The notes under the pieces: generated by a model
Told to the model about the DNA's origin: nothing
Databases searched by the model: none
What the model saw: the letters and a program-made list of their open reading frames with translations, nothing else
In this document: positions 1-6,973 of the stretch, piece by piece
Layout of the letters: each line of letters opens with the position of its first letter
Numbering within the stretch: position 1 is the stretch's first letter
Assembly (NCBI GenBank): GCA_030830185.1
Contig: JAURNN010000005.1
Span: forward strand, 1-12,706
DNA length: 12,706 nucleotides
Direction: 5' to 3'
Source: Bacillota bacterium
Lineage (GTDB): Bacteria; Bacillota_I; Bacilli_A; Acholeplasmatales; Acholeplasmataceae
Translations under genes and position numbers: made by a program

Positions 1-439
1 CAACAATAACATCAACGTTTAATTTTTTTATCAGTTTTGCGGTAGATAAGTAATCGGTTTTGGTTTGTTCTCCAAAATACGATGCATTTCCTTCAGGAAA
101 TAACATTACCGGTCTTTTTTCTTTATGAACGGCATTTAAAATAAGTCGAATCGTTTGCATATCCGATTGACCTTTTCTCTTTGAAATGGAAGTCACAACT
201 TTCGTTAATAACCATTTAAATATTGGGTTGGTGTATAAAAAGGAATTGGCAACTGGATATGGATATCTTTTAATAACCATACCGACAATGAGGGGATCAT
301 GTTGAGTTGCATGATTTCCAATCAATAAATAGGGGGACGATGTTTTGGGGTTAAAATCATTATATGTATATTTTAAATCAAAGCGATAGTGAAACATGAT
401 TTTAATCCCGATGCGTCCTACCTCAGAAAGTAGACCCAT
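1..439 (-). CDS. PlsC-family 1-acyl-glycerol-3-phosphate acyltransferase, partial (C-terminus off left edge)
   Basis: The first 146 residues of a membrane-associated acyltransferase, read on the minus strand from an ATG at 437-439 and running off the window edge. The hallmark catalytic motif NHX4D appears as NHATQHD (residues 42-48). The later glycerolipid acyltransferase motif appears as FPEGN (114-118), which normally helps bind the glycerol-phosphate acceptor. Members transfer an acyl chain to lysophosphatidic acid or a related acceptor during phospholipid synthesis at the inner face of the membrane. No strong hydrophobic segment is seen in the visible part. An AGGAG ribosome site (445-449) lies 5 bases before the start. 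The gene begins 13 bases after the ald stop, so it is probably cotranscribed with NUDIX and ald. The exact acceptor cannot be fixed, so no gene symbol is given; plsC is the likeliest. Family membership is confident, substrate is not. Confidence 0.85.
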   Translation of the reverse strand, partial: MGLLSEVGRIGIKIMFHYRFDLKYTYNDFNPKTSSPYLLIGNHATQHDPLIVGMVIKRYPYPVANSFLYTNPIFKWLLTKVVTSISKRKGQSDMQTIRLILNAVHKEKRPVMLFPEGNASYFGEQTKTDYLSTAKLIKKLNVDVIV

Positions 440-452
440 GAATACTCCTAAT

Positions 453-1562
453 TTATTTTAGTGTATGAAATGGTTGATAGGGTAAATCAAATGCCTCAGC
501 AACTGCTTGATAGGTGATACGCCCTTGATGGGTATTAATCCCTTTATAAATCGGCATATAGTTAGACGCTTCTATAATACCTTCATTCGCAATTTTAAGT
601 CCATATTTTAATGTTGCATGATTAAGCGCATCGGTTGAGGTTTGGGGTACAGCACCTGGCATATTTGCAACACAATAATGAATGATATCATCGACAACAT
701 AAATCGGATCATTATGATAGGTTACTTTTGAGACTTCAGTTGAACCACCTTGGTCAATGGCAACATCGACGATCACCGTGCCTTTTTTCATATTGGCATA
801 ATAACTTCGACGAATGAGTTTTGGTGCTTTTGCACCTTTTACTAAAACTGCACCAATCACGATATCTGCTTGTTCTAATGAATCTTTGATATGAAGTTCA
901 TTAGAATACAAGGTTTGAACTTGATTACGGTATAATTGATCAATTTTTTCTAATTTTCTAATATCAACATCAATAGCAGTGACTTTTGCCCCTAATCCCA
1001 TAAGCATTTGAATAGCATTCATTCCAACCGTACCACATCCAATCACAACAGCTTGTGCTTGATTGGTTCCTGGTACACCAGAAATTAACATGCCTTTACC
1101 ACCTTGTGGTTTTTCTAAGAATTTTGCACCTTGAATTGCTGATAATCTTCCTGCAACTGCACTCATTGGTTCTAGACATGTTAATAAGCCATCAGCTTCT
1201 TCTATCGTTTCATAGGCAATCGATGTCACACCATACTCTAATAATGCTTTTGTAAGTGGTTCATCAGCTGCTAAATGTAGGAATGTATAAAGAAGTAATC
1301 CTTTTTTAAATAAAGGGTATTCTTCTTTTAATGGTTCTTTGACTTTTACAATCATGTCAGCGTCTTTCCAAACATCTTTAGCATGATCAATAATTAAAGC
1401 CCCTGAAATACTGTAAGCTTCATTAGAAAAACCAGACTCAAGTCCTGCATCTTTTTCTACTAATACTCGATGTCCAGCTTTTACATATTGTAAAACAGAA
1501 GCTGGTGTTAAACCGACACGGTATTCATGGGTTTTTATTTCTTTAACAGTACCGATGATCAT
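453..1562 (-). CDS. ald: alanine dehydrogenase
   Basis: NAD-dependent L-alanine dehydrogenase: L-alanine + NAD + water gives pyruvate + ammonium + NADH, reversibly, in the cytoplasm. At 369 aa it has the usual family length. It opens MIIGTVKEIK, matching the family start. Expected active-site residues are present: R15 (in YRVGLTP), K75 (in KVKEP), H96 (in FLHLAAD) and D270 (in AIDQGG). The Rossmann glycine motif GCGTVG is at 175-180, with D198 following for NAD ribose binding. The NMPGAVP segment is at 300-306. It is not a PntA transhydrogenase subunit: it has alanine-dehydrogenase length and motifs throughout. Its ATG overlaps the upstream NUDIX TGA as ATGA, and it has a strong AAGGAG site (1568-1573) inside the NUDIX end, so translation is probably coupled. 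It could serve alanine catabolism or alanine production as a fermentation end product. Confidence 0.95.
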   Translation of the reverse strand: MIIGTVKEIKTHEYRVGLTPASVLQYVKAGHRVLVEKDAGLESGFSNEAYSISGALIIDHAKDVWKDADMIVKVKEPLKEEYPLFKKGLLLYTFLHLAADEPLTKALLEYGVTSIAYETIEEADGLLTCLEPMSAVAGRLSAIQGAKFLEKPQGGKGMLISGVPGTNQAQAVVIGCGTVGMNAIQMLMGLGAKVTAIDVDIRKLEKIDQLYRNQVQTLYSNELHIKDSLEQADIVIGAVLVKGAKAPKLIRRSYYANMKKGTVIVDVAIDQGGSTEVSKVTYHNDPIYVVDDIIHYCVANMPGAVPQTSTDALNHATLKYGLKIANEGIIEASNYMPIYKGINTHQGRITYQAVAEAFDLPYQPFHTLK

Positions 1563-1966
1563 ATAATCTCCTTGATGAGTTGATGGTAATATGTAAGTAC
1601 TTCCTGATCTCTTTGATAAGTAAGTTTTTTGATAGCTTCTTCATAGGTTAAAAATAATGCATCGTATAATTCTTCTTTTTGAAACGTAAGATTGATTGCT
1701 TGAGTTTCGGATAACATATAAATGACTTTTTTATTTATAGAATTGTTGATTTGATAGTGATTTTCCATTGGATATCCAAGAATATCAACGTCAATCCCAA
1801 CTTCTTCTAAACACTCTCTTTTGATCGTTTCTTCAATCGATTCATCAAATTCTATATGGCCTTTTGGAAACCCAAAATGATTGCCATTAATTTGATGAAT
1901 AATGACATATTCAATCTCGTGGTTATGTTTACGATAAATCACTGAACCTGCGGATATTTCTTGCAT
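1559..1966 (-). CDS. NUDIX hydrolase, Ap4A-hydrolase-like (start corrected to 1966)
   Basis: A 135-residue NUDIX pyrophosphohydrolase. The complete box GX5EX7REUXEEXGU is at residues 36-58, with the metal-binding RE at 50-51 and EE at 54-55. The preceding FPKGHIE (33-39) resembles the PPKGH signature of asymmetric diadenosine-tetraphosphate hydrolases, so hydrolysis of Ap4A-type dinucleotides is the best guess; another nucleotide diphosphate substrate is possible. I chose the ATG at 1964-1966 (protein begins MQEISAGSVIYR, typical for the group) because a GAGG site lies just upstream. A longer reading from 1984 adds six residues, but that ATG overlaps the TATAAT box at 1983-1988 and has no ribosome site. 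The TGA stop overlaps the ald ATG by four bases (ATGA). It is the first gene of the NUDIX-ald-acyltransferase unit. Confidence 0.9.
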   Translation of the reverse strand: MQEISAGSVIYRKHNHEIEYVIIHQINGNHFGFPKGHIEFDESIEETIKRECLEEVGIDVDILGYPMENHYQINNSINKKVIYMLSETQAINLTFQKEELYDALFLTYEEAIKKLTYQRDQEVLTYYHQLIKEII

Positions 1967-1982
1967 ATCAAACCTCACACAC

Positions 1983-1991
1983 ATTATAACA
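1983..1991 (-). promoter_or_regulatory. extended -10 promoter for NUDIX-ald-acyltransferase unit
   Basis: Reading the minus strand, TGTTATAAT is a perfect TATAAT -10 box with the TGN extension. No convincing -35 hexamer is seen 16-18 bases upstream, which is common for extended -10 promoters. Transcription would begin near 1976, giving a leader of about 10 bases that contains the GAGG ribosome site before the ATG at 1966. The box overlaps the alternative upstream ATG, which therefore would not be transcribed. Confidence 0.6.
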
Positions 1992-2024
1992 TACGCGTAT
2001 TAAAAAATAATGAAGAAAATGACA

Positions 2025-2054
2025 TTGAATAACGACTCTTAATCATGGTATAAT
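2025..2054 (+). promoter_or_regulatory. promoter for glgA-glgC
   Basis: A perfect TATAAT (2049-2054) with TGG directly before it (2046-2048, extended -10). A partial -35, TTGAAT (2025-2030), lies 18 bases upstream. The predicted start near 2061 leaves a leader of about 17 bases, holding GAGG (2066-2069) 8 bases before the glgA ATG. It diverges from the NUDIX promoter within a 111-base intergenic region. No operator palindrome or riboswitch fits between start site and ATG. Confidence 0.65.
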
Positions 2055-2077
2055 AAAATAAAAGCGAGGCCAATTTC

Positions 2078-3499
2078 ATGCATGTATTATTTTGTAGCAG
2101 TGAAGTCTTTCCATTCTCTAAAACAGGTGGTTTAGCGGACATGGCTGCTTTTTTACCAAAAGCCGTTAAAGAAAAAGGATTCACAAGTGATATTGTTTCT
2201 CCTTATTACCAAAGTTTAACGTCAAAACATGATGAAATGGATTATCTTGGAACAAAAACCATTGTGATGGCTGGTATAGAAAAAATTGTTCATTATTTTA
2301 GTTTAATTCAAGATGGACATCGCTTTATTTTTATTCAAAATCAAGAATATTTTGAGCGTCATCATTTTTATGGGTATGTTGATGATGCAACACGGTTTAC
2401 ATTATTTTCTTTTGCAATCCTTGAACTGATTTCAATACTTGAAATGAAGCCTTCTCTTCTTCACTTAAATGATTGGCAAACAGCAATGATTCCTTATTTA
2501 TTAGATGAACATTATCGTCACATAAATACGACATATCAAAACTTGCACACATTACTCACCATTCATAATTTAGAGTTTCAAGGTAATTATGATCAAAATG
2601 AAGCACGCTTATTTAATCATACATTTGATGAGACTTATATTCATTTTGGAAGAGTCAACTTTTTAAAAGCTGGGATAGCACGTGCAACTAAAATTAACAC
2701 GGTATCACCTTCTTTTAGAAATGAAGTTTTACTTCAAGATAAAGGCTTTTCTTTAGACGGGATGCTTAGATACCGTGAAGCAGATTTTTCTGGCATTTTA
2801 AATGGCATTGATGAAGCTATTTTTAATCCTGAAATTGATCCTTATTTGTCTAAAACTTATGACATCAAAACCCATATTTCAGGGAAAAAAGCAAACAAAA
2901 AAGCACTCTTTAAACAATTTGATTTTGGTGAAGACAAACAGTTATTTACCTATATTGGAAGATTATCATCTCAAAAAGGGATTCATATCTTCCAACAGAC
3001 ACTTGATGACTTTTTAGCCCATGCTGATATTAAACTTTTTTTAATGGGTTCAGGTAACTCATATTACGAAGATTACTTTCATTATTTATTACATAAATAT
3101 CCTGATAAAGTAAGAGTCTATGTTGGATTTAATGAACAAATCGCGCATTTAGCGTATGCTGCATCTGATTTCTTTATGATGCCTTCTGTGTATGAGCCAT
3201 GTGGTCTTGGTCAAATGATTGCGATGCGTTACGGGGCATTACCGATTGTTCATGAAACAGGAGGTTTAAAAGATACTGTCACACCTTACAACAAATATAG
3301 TTTAGAAGGATCAGGATTTACATTTGCCAATTATGATGCAACAGTTTTCAAAGATTTATTATTTGATGTATCCAATTTATACATCACAGATCAAGCAATT
3401 ATTAATAACTTAAAAACACAAGCCATGAAAAAATCATTTCATCTAGATACGATGGCCAATCATTACGCCGCTTTATATAAAAAAATGTTGGAGGCTTAA
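2078..3499 (+). CDS. glgA: glycogen synthase (ADP-glucose, GT5)
   Basis: Bacterial starch/glycogen synthase (473 aa, usual length about 475). It transfers glucose from ADP-glucose to the growing alpha-1,4-glucan in the cytoplasm. The N-terminal KTGGLAD loop (K15-D21) binds the nucleotide sugar. HLNDWQT (129-135) and TIHNLEFQGNY (161-171, with the catalytic-region His) follow. The C-terminal Rossmann domain has LNGID (241-245), IGRLSSQKG (293-301, with R295 and K300 expected to hold the phosphates), PSVYEPCGLGQM (369-380, E373 at the conserved catalytic position) and TGGL (394-397). No key residue is missing. It has its own promoter and lies 3 bases before glgC. No branching enzyme, phosphorylase or glgD lies in the unit, so those would have to be encoded elsewhere if the product is branched glycogen. 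Confidence 0.96.
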   Translation: MHVLFCSSEVFPFSKTGGLADMAAFLPKAVKEKGFTSDIVSPYYQSLTSKHDEMDYLGTKTIVMAGIEKIVHYFSLIQDGHRFIFIQNQEYFERHHFYGYVDDATRFTLFSFAILELISILEMKPSLLHLNDWQTAMIPYLLDEHYRHINTTYQNLHTLLTIHNLEFQGNYDQNEARLFNHTFDETYIHFGRVNFLKAGIARATKINTVSPSFRNEVLLQDKGFSLDGMLRYREADFSGILNGIDEAIFNPEIDPYLSKTYDIKTHISGKKANKKALFKQFDFGEDKQLFTYIGRLSSQKGIHIFQQTLDDFLAHADIKLFLMGSGNSYYEDYFHYLLHKYPDKVRVYVGFNEQIAHLAYAASDFFMMPSVYEPCGLGQMIAMRYGALPIVHETGGLKDTVTPYNKYSLEGSGFTFANYDATVFKDLLFDVSNLYITDQAIINNLKTQAMKKSFHLDTMANHYAALYKKMLEA

Positions 3500-3502
3500 A
3501 AG

Positions 3503-4726
3503 ATGAATATACTTGCGCTTATTTTAGCTGGAGGAAAAGGTTCAAGACTTGATTTATTATCTAACAAACGGTCAAAACCAGCCATGCCATTTGGTGGAAA
3601 ATTTAGAATTATTGACTTTACGTTATCCAATTGCAGTCAATCTAATATTTATGATATTGGTATATTAACCCAGTATTTACCTTTATCTTTAAACTCTCAT
3701 ATCGGAAGTGGTAAGGCATGGGATTTAGATAGAAGAGACTCTTCTGTTACATTATTACAACCTCATAATTATTGGTATTTAGGGACTGCGGATGCAGTAA
3801 GAAAAAACATTTCTTTTATTGATCAACGTAATCCTAATTTGGTTTTAATTTTATCTGGGGACCATATTTATAAAATGGATTATCGTAAAATGGTCGATCA
3901 ACATCTTAAAACGGGAGCTAAACTGACCATCGCAACAAAAGTTGTTCCTTTTTCAGATGTGTCACGTTTTGGAATTATGGAAGTCAATCATGATTATGAA
4001 ATTACTGCTTTTAAAGAAAAACCTAAAACATCAACGTCTAATTTAGCAAGTATGGGAATATATTTATTTGATGTTGAATTATTAAAACAAGTATTGATTG
4101 AATTGCCTCAAGATGATTTAGATTTTGGTCATCATATTATTCCGCATATTATTGATAAAACGTCAAAAGCGGTATTTGCCTATAAGTTTGAAGATTACTG
4201 GCAAGATGTTGGAACTTATGATTCATATTTAGAGACCAATTTAGCGTTAAATGAAAATGCCATCGATTTAGATTTATATGATCCATCATGGAAAGTCTAT
4301 ACAAAATCTGAAGATTTACCACCCGTTAAAGTCGGTGCGGATGCTTCCATTAAAAATAGCTTAATTTCTAATGGTTGCATTATTGAAGGTACCGTGATTA
4401 ATTCCGTATTATCACCTGGTGTTCGCGTTGGTAAACATACCATCATTGAAGATAGTGTCATCTTAAATCATGTCATCATTAGTGATTATGTCACCATTAA
4501 AAAAGCAATTATTGATAAAAAAGTTGTAATTGGTCGCCATACTTCTATTGGTCATGGAGACGATACACCCAATATTGAAAAACCAGATTTATTAGATTCA
4601 GGTATTACCGTCATTGAAAAAGGTGCCATCATTCCTAGTGATACGAATATCGGTAAAAACTGTCGTATCTTTAAATCAGCAATGTTTACTCAAAAAGAGA
4701 TTCCAAGTGGCTCAACATTAAAATAA
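3503..4726 (+). CDS. glgC: glucose-1-phosphate adenylyltransferase (ADP-glucose pyrophosphorylase)
   Basis: It makes ADP-glucose from ATP and glucose-1-phosphate, the committed step feeding GlgA. The nucleotidyltransferase domain begins with LAGGKGSRL (9-16 core), then KPAMPFGGKFRIIDFTLSN (25-43). Catalytic D120 lies in LSGDHIYKMD, the glucose-1-phosphate-binding EKPK is at 172-175, and YWQDVGT is at 232-238. A left-handed beta-helix of hexapeptide repeats follows from about 280. All catalytic motifs are intact, so it is a GlgC-type subunit rather than a degenerate GlgD. At 407 aa it is somewhat longer than Bacillus GlgC (about 380 by recall); the extra part is a C-terminal GHGDD...PDLLDSGITV...NIGKNCRIF stretch (about 350-390). 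GGAGG (3490-3494) inside the glgA end sits 8 bases before the ATG. The stop codon lies in the stem of the downstream terminator. Confidence 0.95.
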   Translation: MNILALILAGGKGSRLDLLSNKRSKPAMPFGGKFRIIDFTLSNCSQSNIYDIGILTQYLPLSLNSHIGSGKAWDLDRRDSSVTLLQPHNYWYLGTADAVRKNISFIDQRNPNLVLILSGDHIYKMDYRKMVDQHLKTGAKLTIATKVVPFSDVSRFGIMEVNHDYEITAFKEKPKTSTSNLASMGIYLFDVELLKQVLIELPQDDLDFGHHIIPHIIDKTSKAVFAYKFEDYWQDVGTYDSYLETNLALNENAIDLDLYDPSWKVYTKSEDLPPVKVGADASIKNSLISNGCIIEGTVINSVLSPGVRVGKHTIIEDSVILNHVIISDYVTIKKAIIDKKVVIGRHTSIGHGDDTPNIEKPDLLDSGITVIEKGAIIPSDTNIGKNCRIFKSAMFTQKEIPSGSTLK

Positions 4727-4759
4727 AATACCTCGGCTTACGCCAAGGTATTTTATTTT
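4720..4759. terminator. bidirectional intrinsic terminator between convergent glgC and recD2
   Basis: Two 18-base arms, 4720-4737 and 4742-4759, pair around a four-base loop (TTAC on plus). The inner part is GC-bearing (ACCTCGGC / GCCAAGGT) and flanked by an A-rich left arm and T-rich right arm, so it works as hairpin plus U-tract in both directions. On the plus strand position 4734/4745 is a C-A mismatch; on the minus-strand RNA the same position is a G-U wobble. The hairpin is therefore slightly more stable for transcripts coming from recD2. The glgC TAA (4724-4726) is inside the left arm. Confidence 0.85.
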
Positions 4760-4780
4760 AAATGAATGACACTCTATTTA

Positions 4781-6973
4781 TCACATAAAATCATAAGGAG
4801 AAAGTTCCCTCTCTTCTTCTTTGTGTTCTTGATTGAGTAAAAACTGTAATAACGTTTGTCTTTTTTCTGATTGATGATTAGAAGCGTAAATAAGTAGTGA
4901 CATTTCACCTAATAATAACAAATGAGATTTTGCACGTGTCATTGCAGTATAAATCAGTTCTTTTTTAAACATATGCATGTAGCTTTTAACAAGGGGCATC
5001 ATGACAATATCATATTCTGAACCTTGAGCTTTATGAACACTCATCGCATACGCTAAATTCAGTTGATCCATATCATCTTTACTGTAAATGATTTCTAAAT
5101 CATCATATGAAACGGTCATCGTGAATTGACCCTCATTATTTTTAATGACTTTTTTAACTATACCAACATCACCATTCATGATGCCTTGTTTAGGATCATT
5201 AACAAGTTGAATGACTTTATCTCCTTGATAATACGTTTTATCGCCAAAAGTCATCCCTAATGATTGTTTCTGATTAAAATGATCTTGAAGGACTTGATTC
5301 ATATGATCAATGCCTAATTCACCTTTATAAACAGGAATTAAAACTTGAATGTCTTGATATAAATCATAACCTTGATCAAGTGCGCCTTGTATTTGCTTGA
5401 TAAGCACAGATGCAATTTGATTGGCATAACACTGATACATAAACACATCATCTTCTGTTTTTAAATCGTCTTCTTCTAAATGATTGGTATTGACTTTTTG
5501 AGAAAGCTTCACAATTTGAGAAGATTCCGCTTGCCTGTGAATTTGAGTTAAATAGGTGACTGCAACTTTTTTTGAATTGATTAGATCTTCTAAAAATTGA
5601 CCTGGTCCAACCGATGGTAATTGATCAACATCCCCAACAATCACAACTTGACATTCATCATGAATGGCATCCATCAACCGGTGTCCTAAAAAGATATCAA
5701 TCATCGATGCTTCATCAATAATAATTAAATCATAAGGCATCGGTAATAATTTAGAGTATTCAAAACTACCATCATACCCATATCCTAATGATGCATGAAT
5801 GGTTTTTGCAGGGAGCTCTAAAATATCTTTCATACGTTTTGCAGCACGTCCTGTTGGTGCCATCAATGCAATTTTAGTAGCAACTTCATGATCCGTTTTT
5901 TTAAGTTCATGAAGATGTAAATAAGACGAGACAATCCCATCTATAATCGTTGTTTTACCAGTTCCTGGTCCACCTGTTATGATTGAGATGGGTGAAACAA
6001 GTGCGGTTGCGATCGCTTCTCTTTGGACACTGGTATAAGTAATATGTTTTGTTTTTTCAACAAGCTCAATCACATCCGAGACATGTTCATCTAAAAGATC
6101 ACGAATACTTAAAGTTTTTACTTTTTCAGCAATATACAGCTCACTAAAATAGGCATGACTTAAACAATACTTATCATCAATTTGTTTAAGTTTACCTCGA
6201 TTAATAAGACGTTCTAAATATGTTTGAATGTCAACATGAACACGTAGTGAGGCATTTAAATGCATATCAATTTGTTCAGTCGTTAAATACGTATCACCTT
6301 TTTGATAACCGCGACTTTCAAAGGTATAAATGATTGCTGCTTCTATACGTTTAGGATCATCGTCTTCAAAGCCAATGATTTTAGCGATTAAATCGGCTTT
6401 TAAAAATCCTACTTGATCAATATCTTCAATCATTTGATATGGATTATCTTCTATTTTTTCTACCGTTTGAAGTCCGTATTCGCTAATGAGTTTCATTGCC
6501 ATTTTTGAAGTGAATCCATAGTGATAAAGTTTCACTAAAATCATTTCATGATGACGCTCTTTAATAAGTTCTTGTTGAAGTTTTTTCATTCTGACTGCAG
6601 ATAATCCAACGGGTTTTAAAACAGCAGGATTTTTAATGATGCGTTCAATGGCATCAATGCCTAATAGTTCAACGATTTTTTCAGCAGTTTTAGGTCCAAT
6701 ACCTGTAAATAAATGGGATGATAAATAACTGACGACACCATCTTCATGCTGAATTTCATGTTTTTGGTATGACGTCACTTTGAATTGTTTTCCATATTTT
6801 TGATGCGTTGTATAATCGCCAAAAAAGGTATATGTTACACCTTCTGTTAGTTTTTGAAAATAGCCAGTAATCGTTTCTACAAGATCGTCTTCGGTTAAAA
6901 TTTTAACAATTGAATAATCATTATCTTCACTACGATAAACAATACTTTTTAATGTCCCTTTAATTTCAGGCAT
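4781..6973 (-). CDS. recD2: RecD2-type 5'-3' DNA helicase (start corrected to 6973)
   Basis: RecD-like SF1B helicase of the RecD2 type, acting in DNA repair without RecBC. With the chosen start it is 730 aa. The long N-terminal region has an OB-like start (IKGTLKSIVYRSEDNDYSIV) and helix-hairpin-helix repeats (TGIGPKTAEKIVELLG, about 90-105), typical of RecD2 and absent from RecBCD RecD. Helicase motifs follow: Walker A GGPGTGKTT (334-342), APTGRAAKRM (372-381), Walker B IDEAS (419-423), GDVDQLPSVGPG (447-458), AMSVHKAQGSEYD (643-655) and YTAMTRAK (675-682). It ends SPYDFM then TGA followed directly by TAA. I chose the ATG at 6971-6973, overlapping the mnmA stop by 8 bases; an AAGGAA lies about 13 bases upstream. 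A GTG at 7019-7021 would add 16 residues but has no good ribosome site. mnmA-recD2 adjacency is familiar from Firmicutes. Confidence 0.93.
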   Translation of the reverse strand: MPEIKGTLKSIVYRSEDNDYSIVKILTEDDLVETITGYFQKLTEGVTYTFFGDYTTHQKYGKQFKVTSYQKHEIQHEDGVVSYLSSHLFTGIGPKTAEKIVELLGIDAIERIIKNPAVLKPVGLSAVRMKKLQQELIKERHHEMILVKLYHYGFTSKMAMKLISEYGLQTVEKIEDNPYQMIEDIDQVGFLKADLIAKIIGFEDDDPKRIEAAIIYTFESRGYQKGDTYLTTEQIDMHLNASLRVHVDIQTYLERLINRGKLKQIDDKYCLSHAYFSELYIAEKVKTLSIRDLLDEHVSDVIELVEKTKHITYTSVQREAIATALVSPISIITGGPGTGKTTIIDGIVSSYLHLHELKKTDHEVATKIALMAPTGRAAKRMKDILELPAKTIHASLGYGYDGSFEYSKLLPMPYDLIIIDEASMIDIFLGHRLMDAIHDECQVVIVGDVDQLPSVGPGQFLEDLINSKKVAVTYLTQIHRQAESSQIVKLSQKVNTNHLEEDDLKTEDDVFMYQCYANQIASVLIKQIQGALDQGYDLYQDIQVLIPVYKGELGIDHMNQVLQDHFNQKQSLGMTFGDKTYYQGDKVIQLVNDPKQGIMNGDVGIVKKVIKNNEGQFTMTVSYDDLEIIYSKDDMDQLNLAYAMSVHKAQGSEYDIVMMPLVKSYMHMFKKELIYTAMTRAKSHLLLLGEMSLLIYASNHQSEKRQTLLQFLLNQEHKEEERELSPYDFM

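Noticed and set aside
1055..1255. 66-codon open frame on the plus strand inside ald
   Set aside because: Lies antisense within a fully conserved alanine dehydrogenase; low-complexity Leu/His-rich translation with no ribosome site.
1967..2077. Riboswitch or operator in the divergent region
   Set aside because: Both predicted leaders are under 20 bases and I see no long inverted repeat; only the promoters are supported.
1984..2184. 66-codon minus-strand frame over the glgA start and divergent promoter
   Set aside because: Antisense to the conserved GlgA KTGGLAD region, and it would cover both promoters; no start signals.
2802..3017. 71-codon plus-strand frame inside glgA
   Set aside because: Alternate frame of conserved GlgA sequence, without its own ribosome site or family resemblance.
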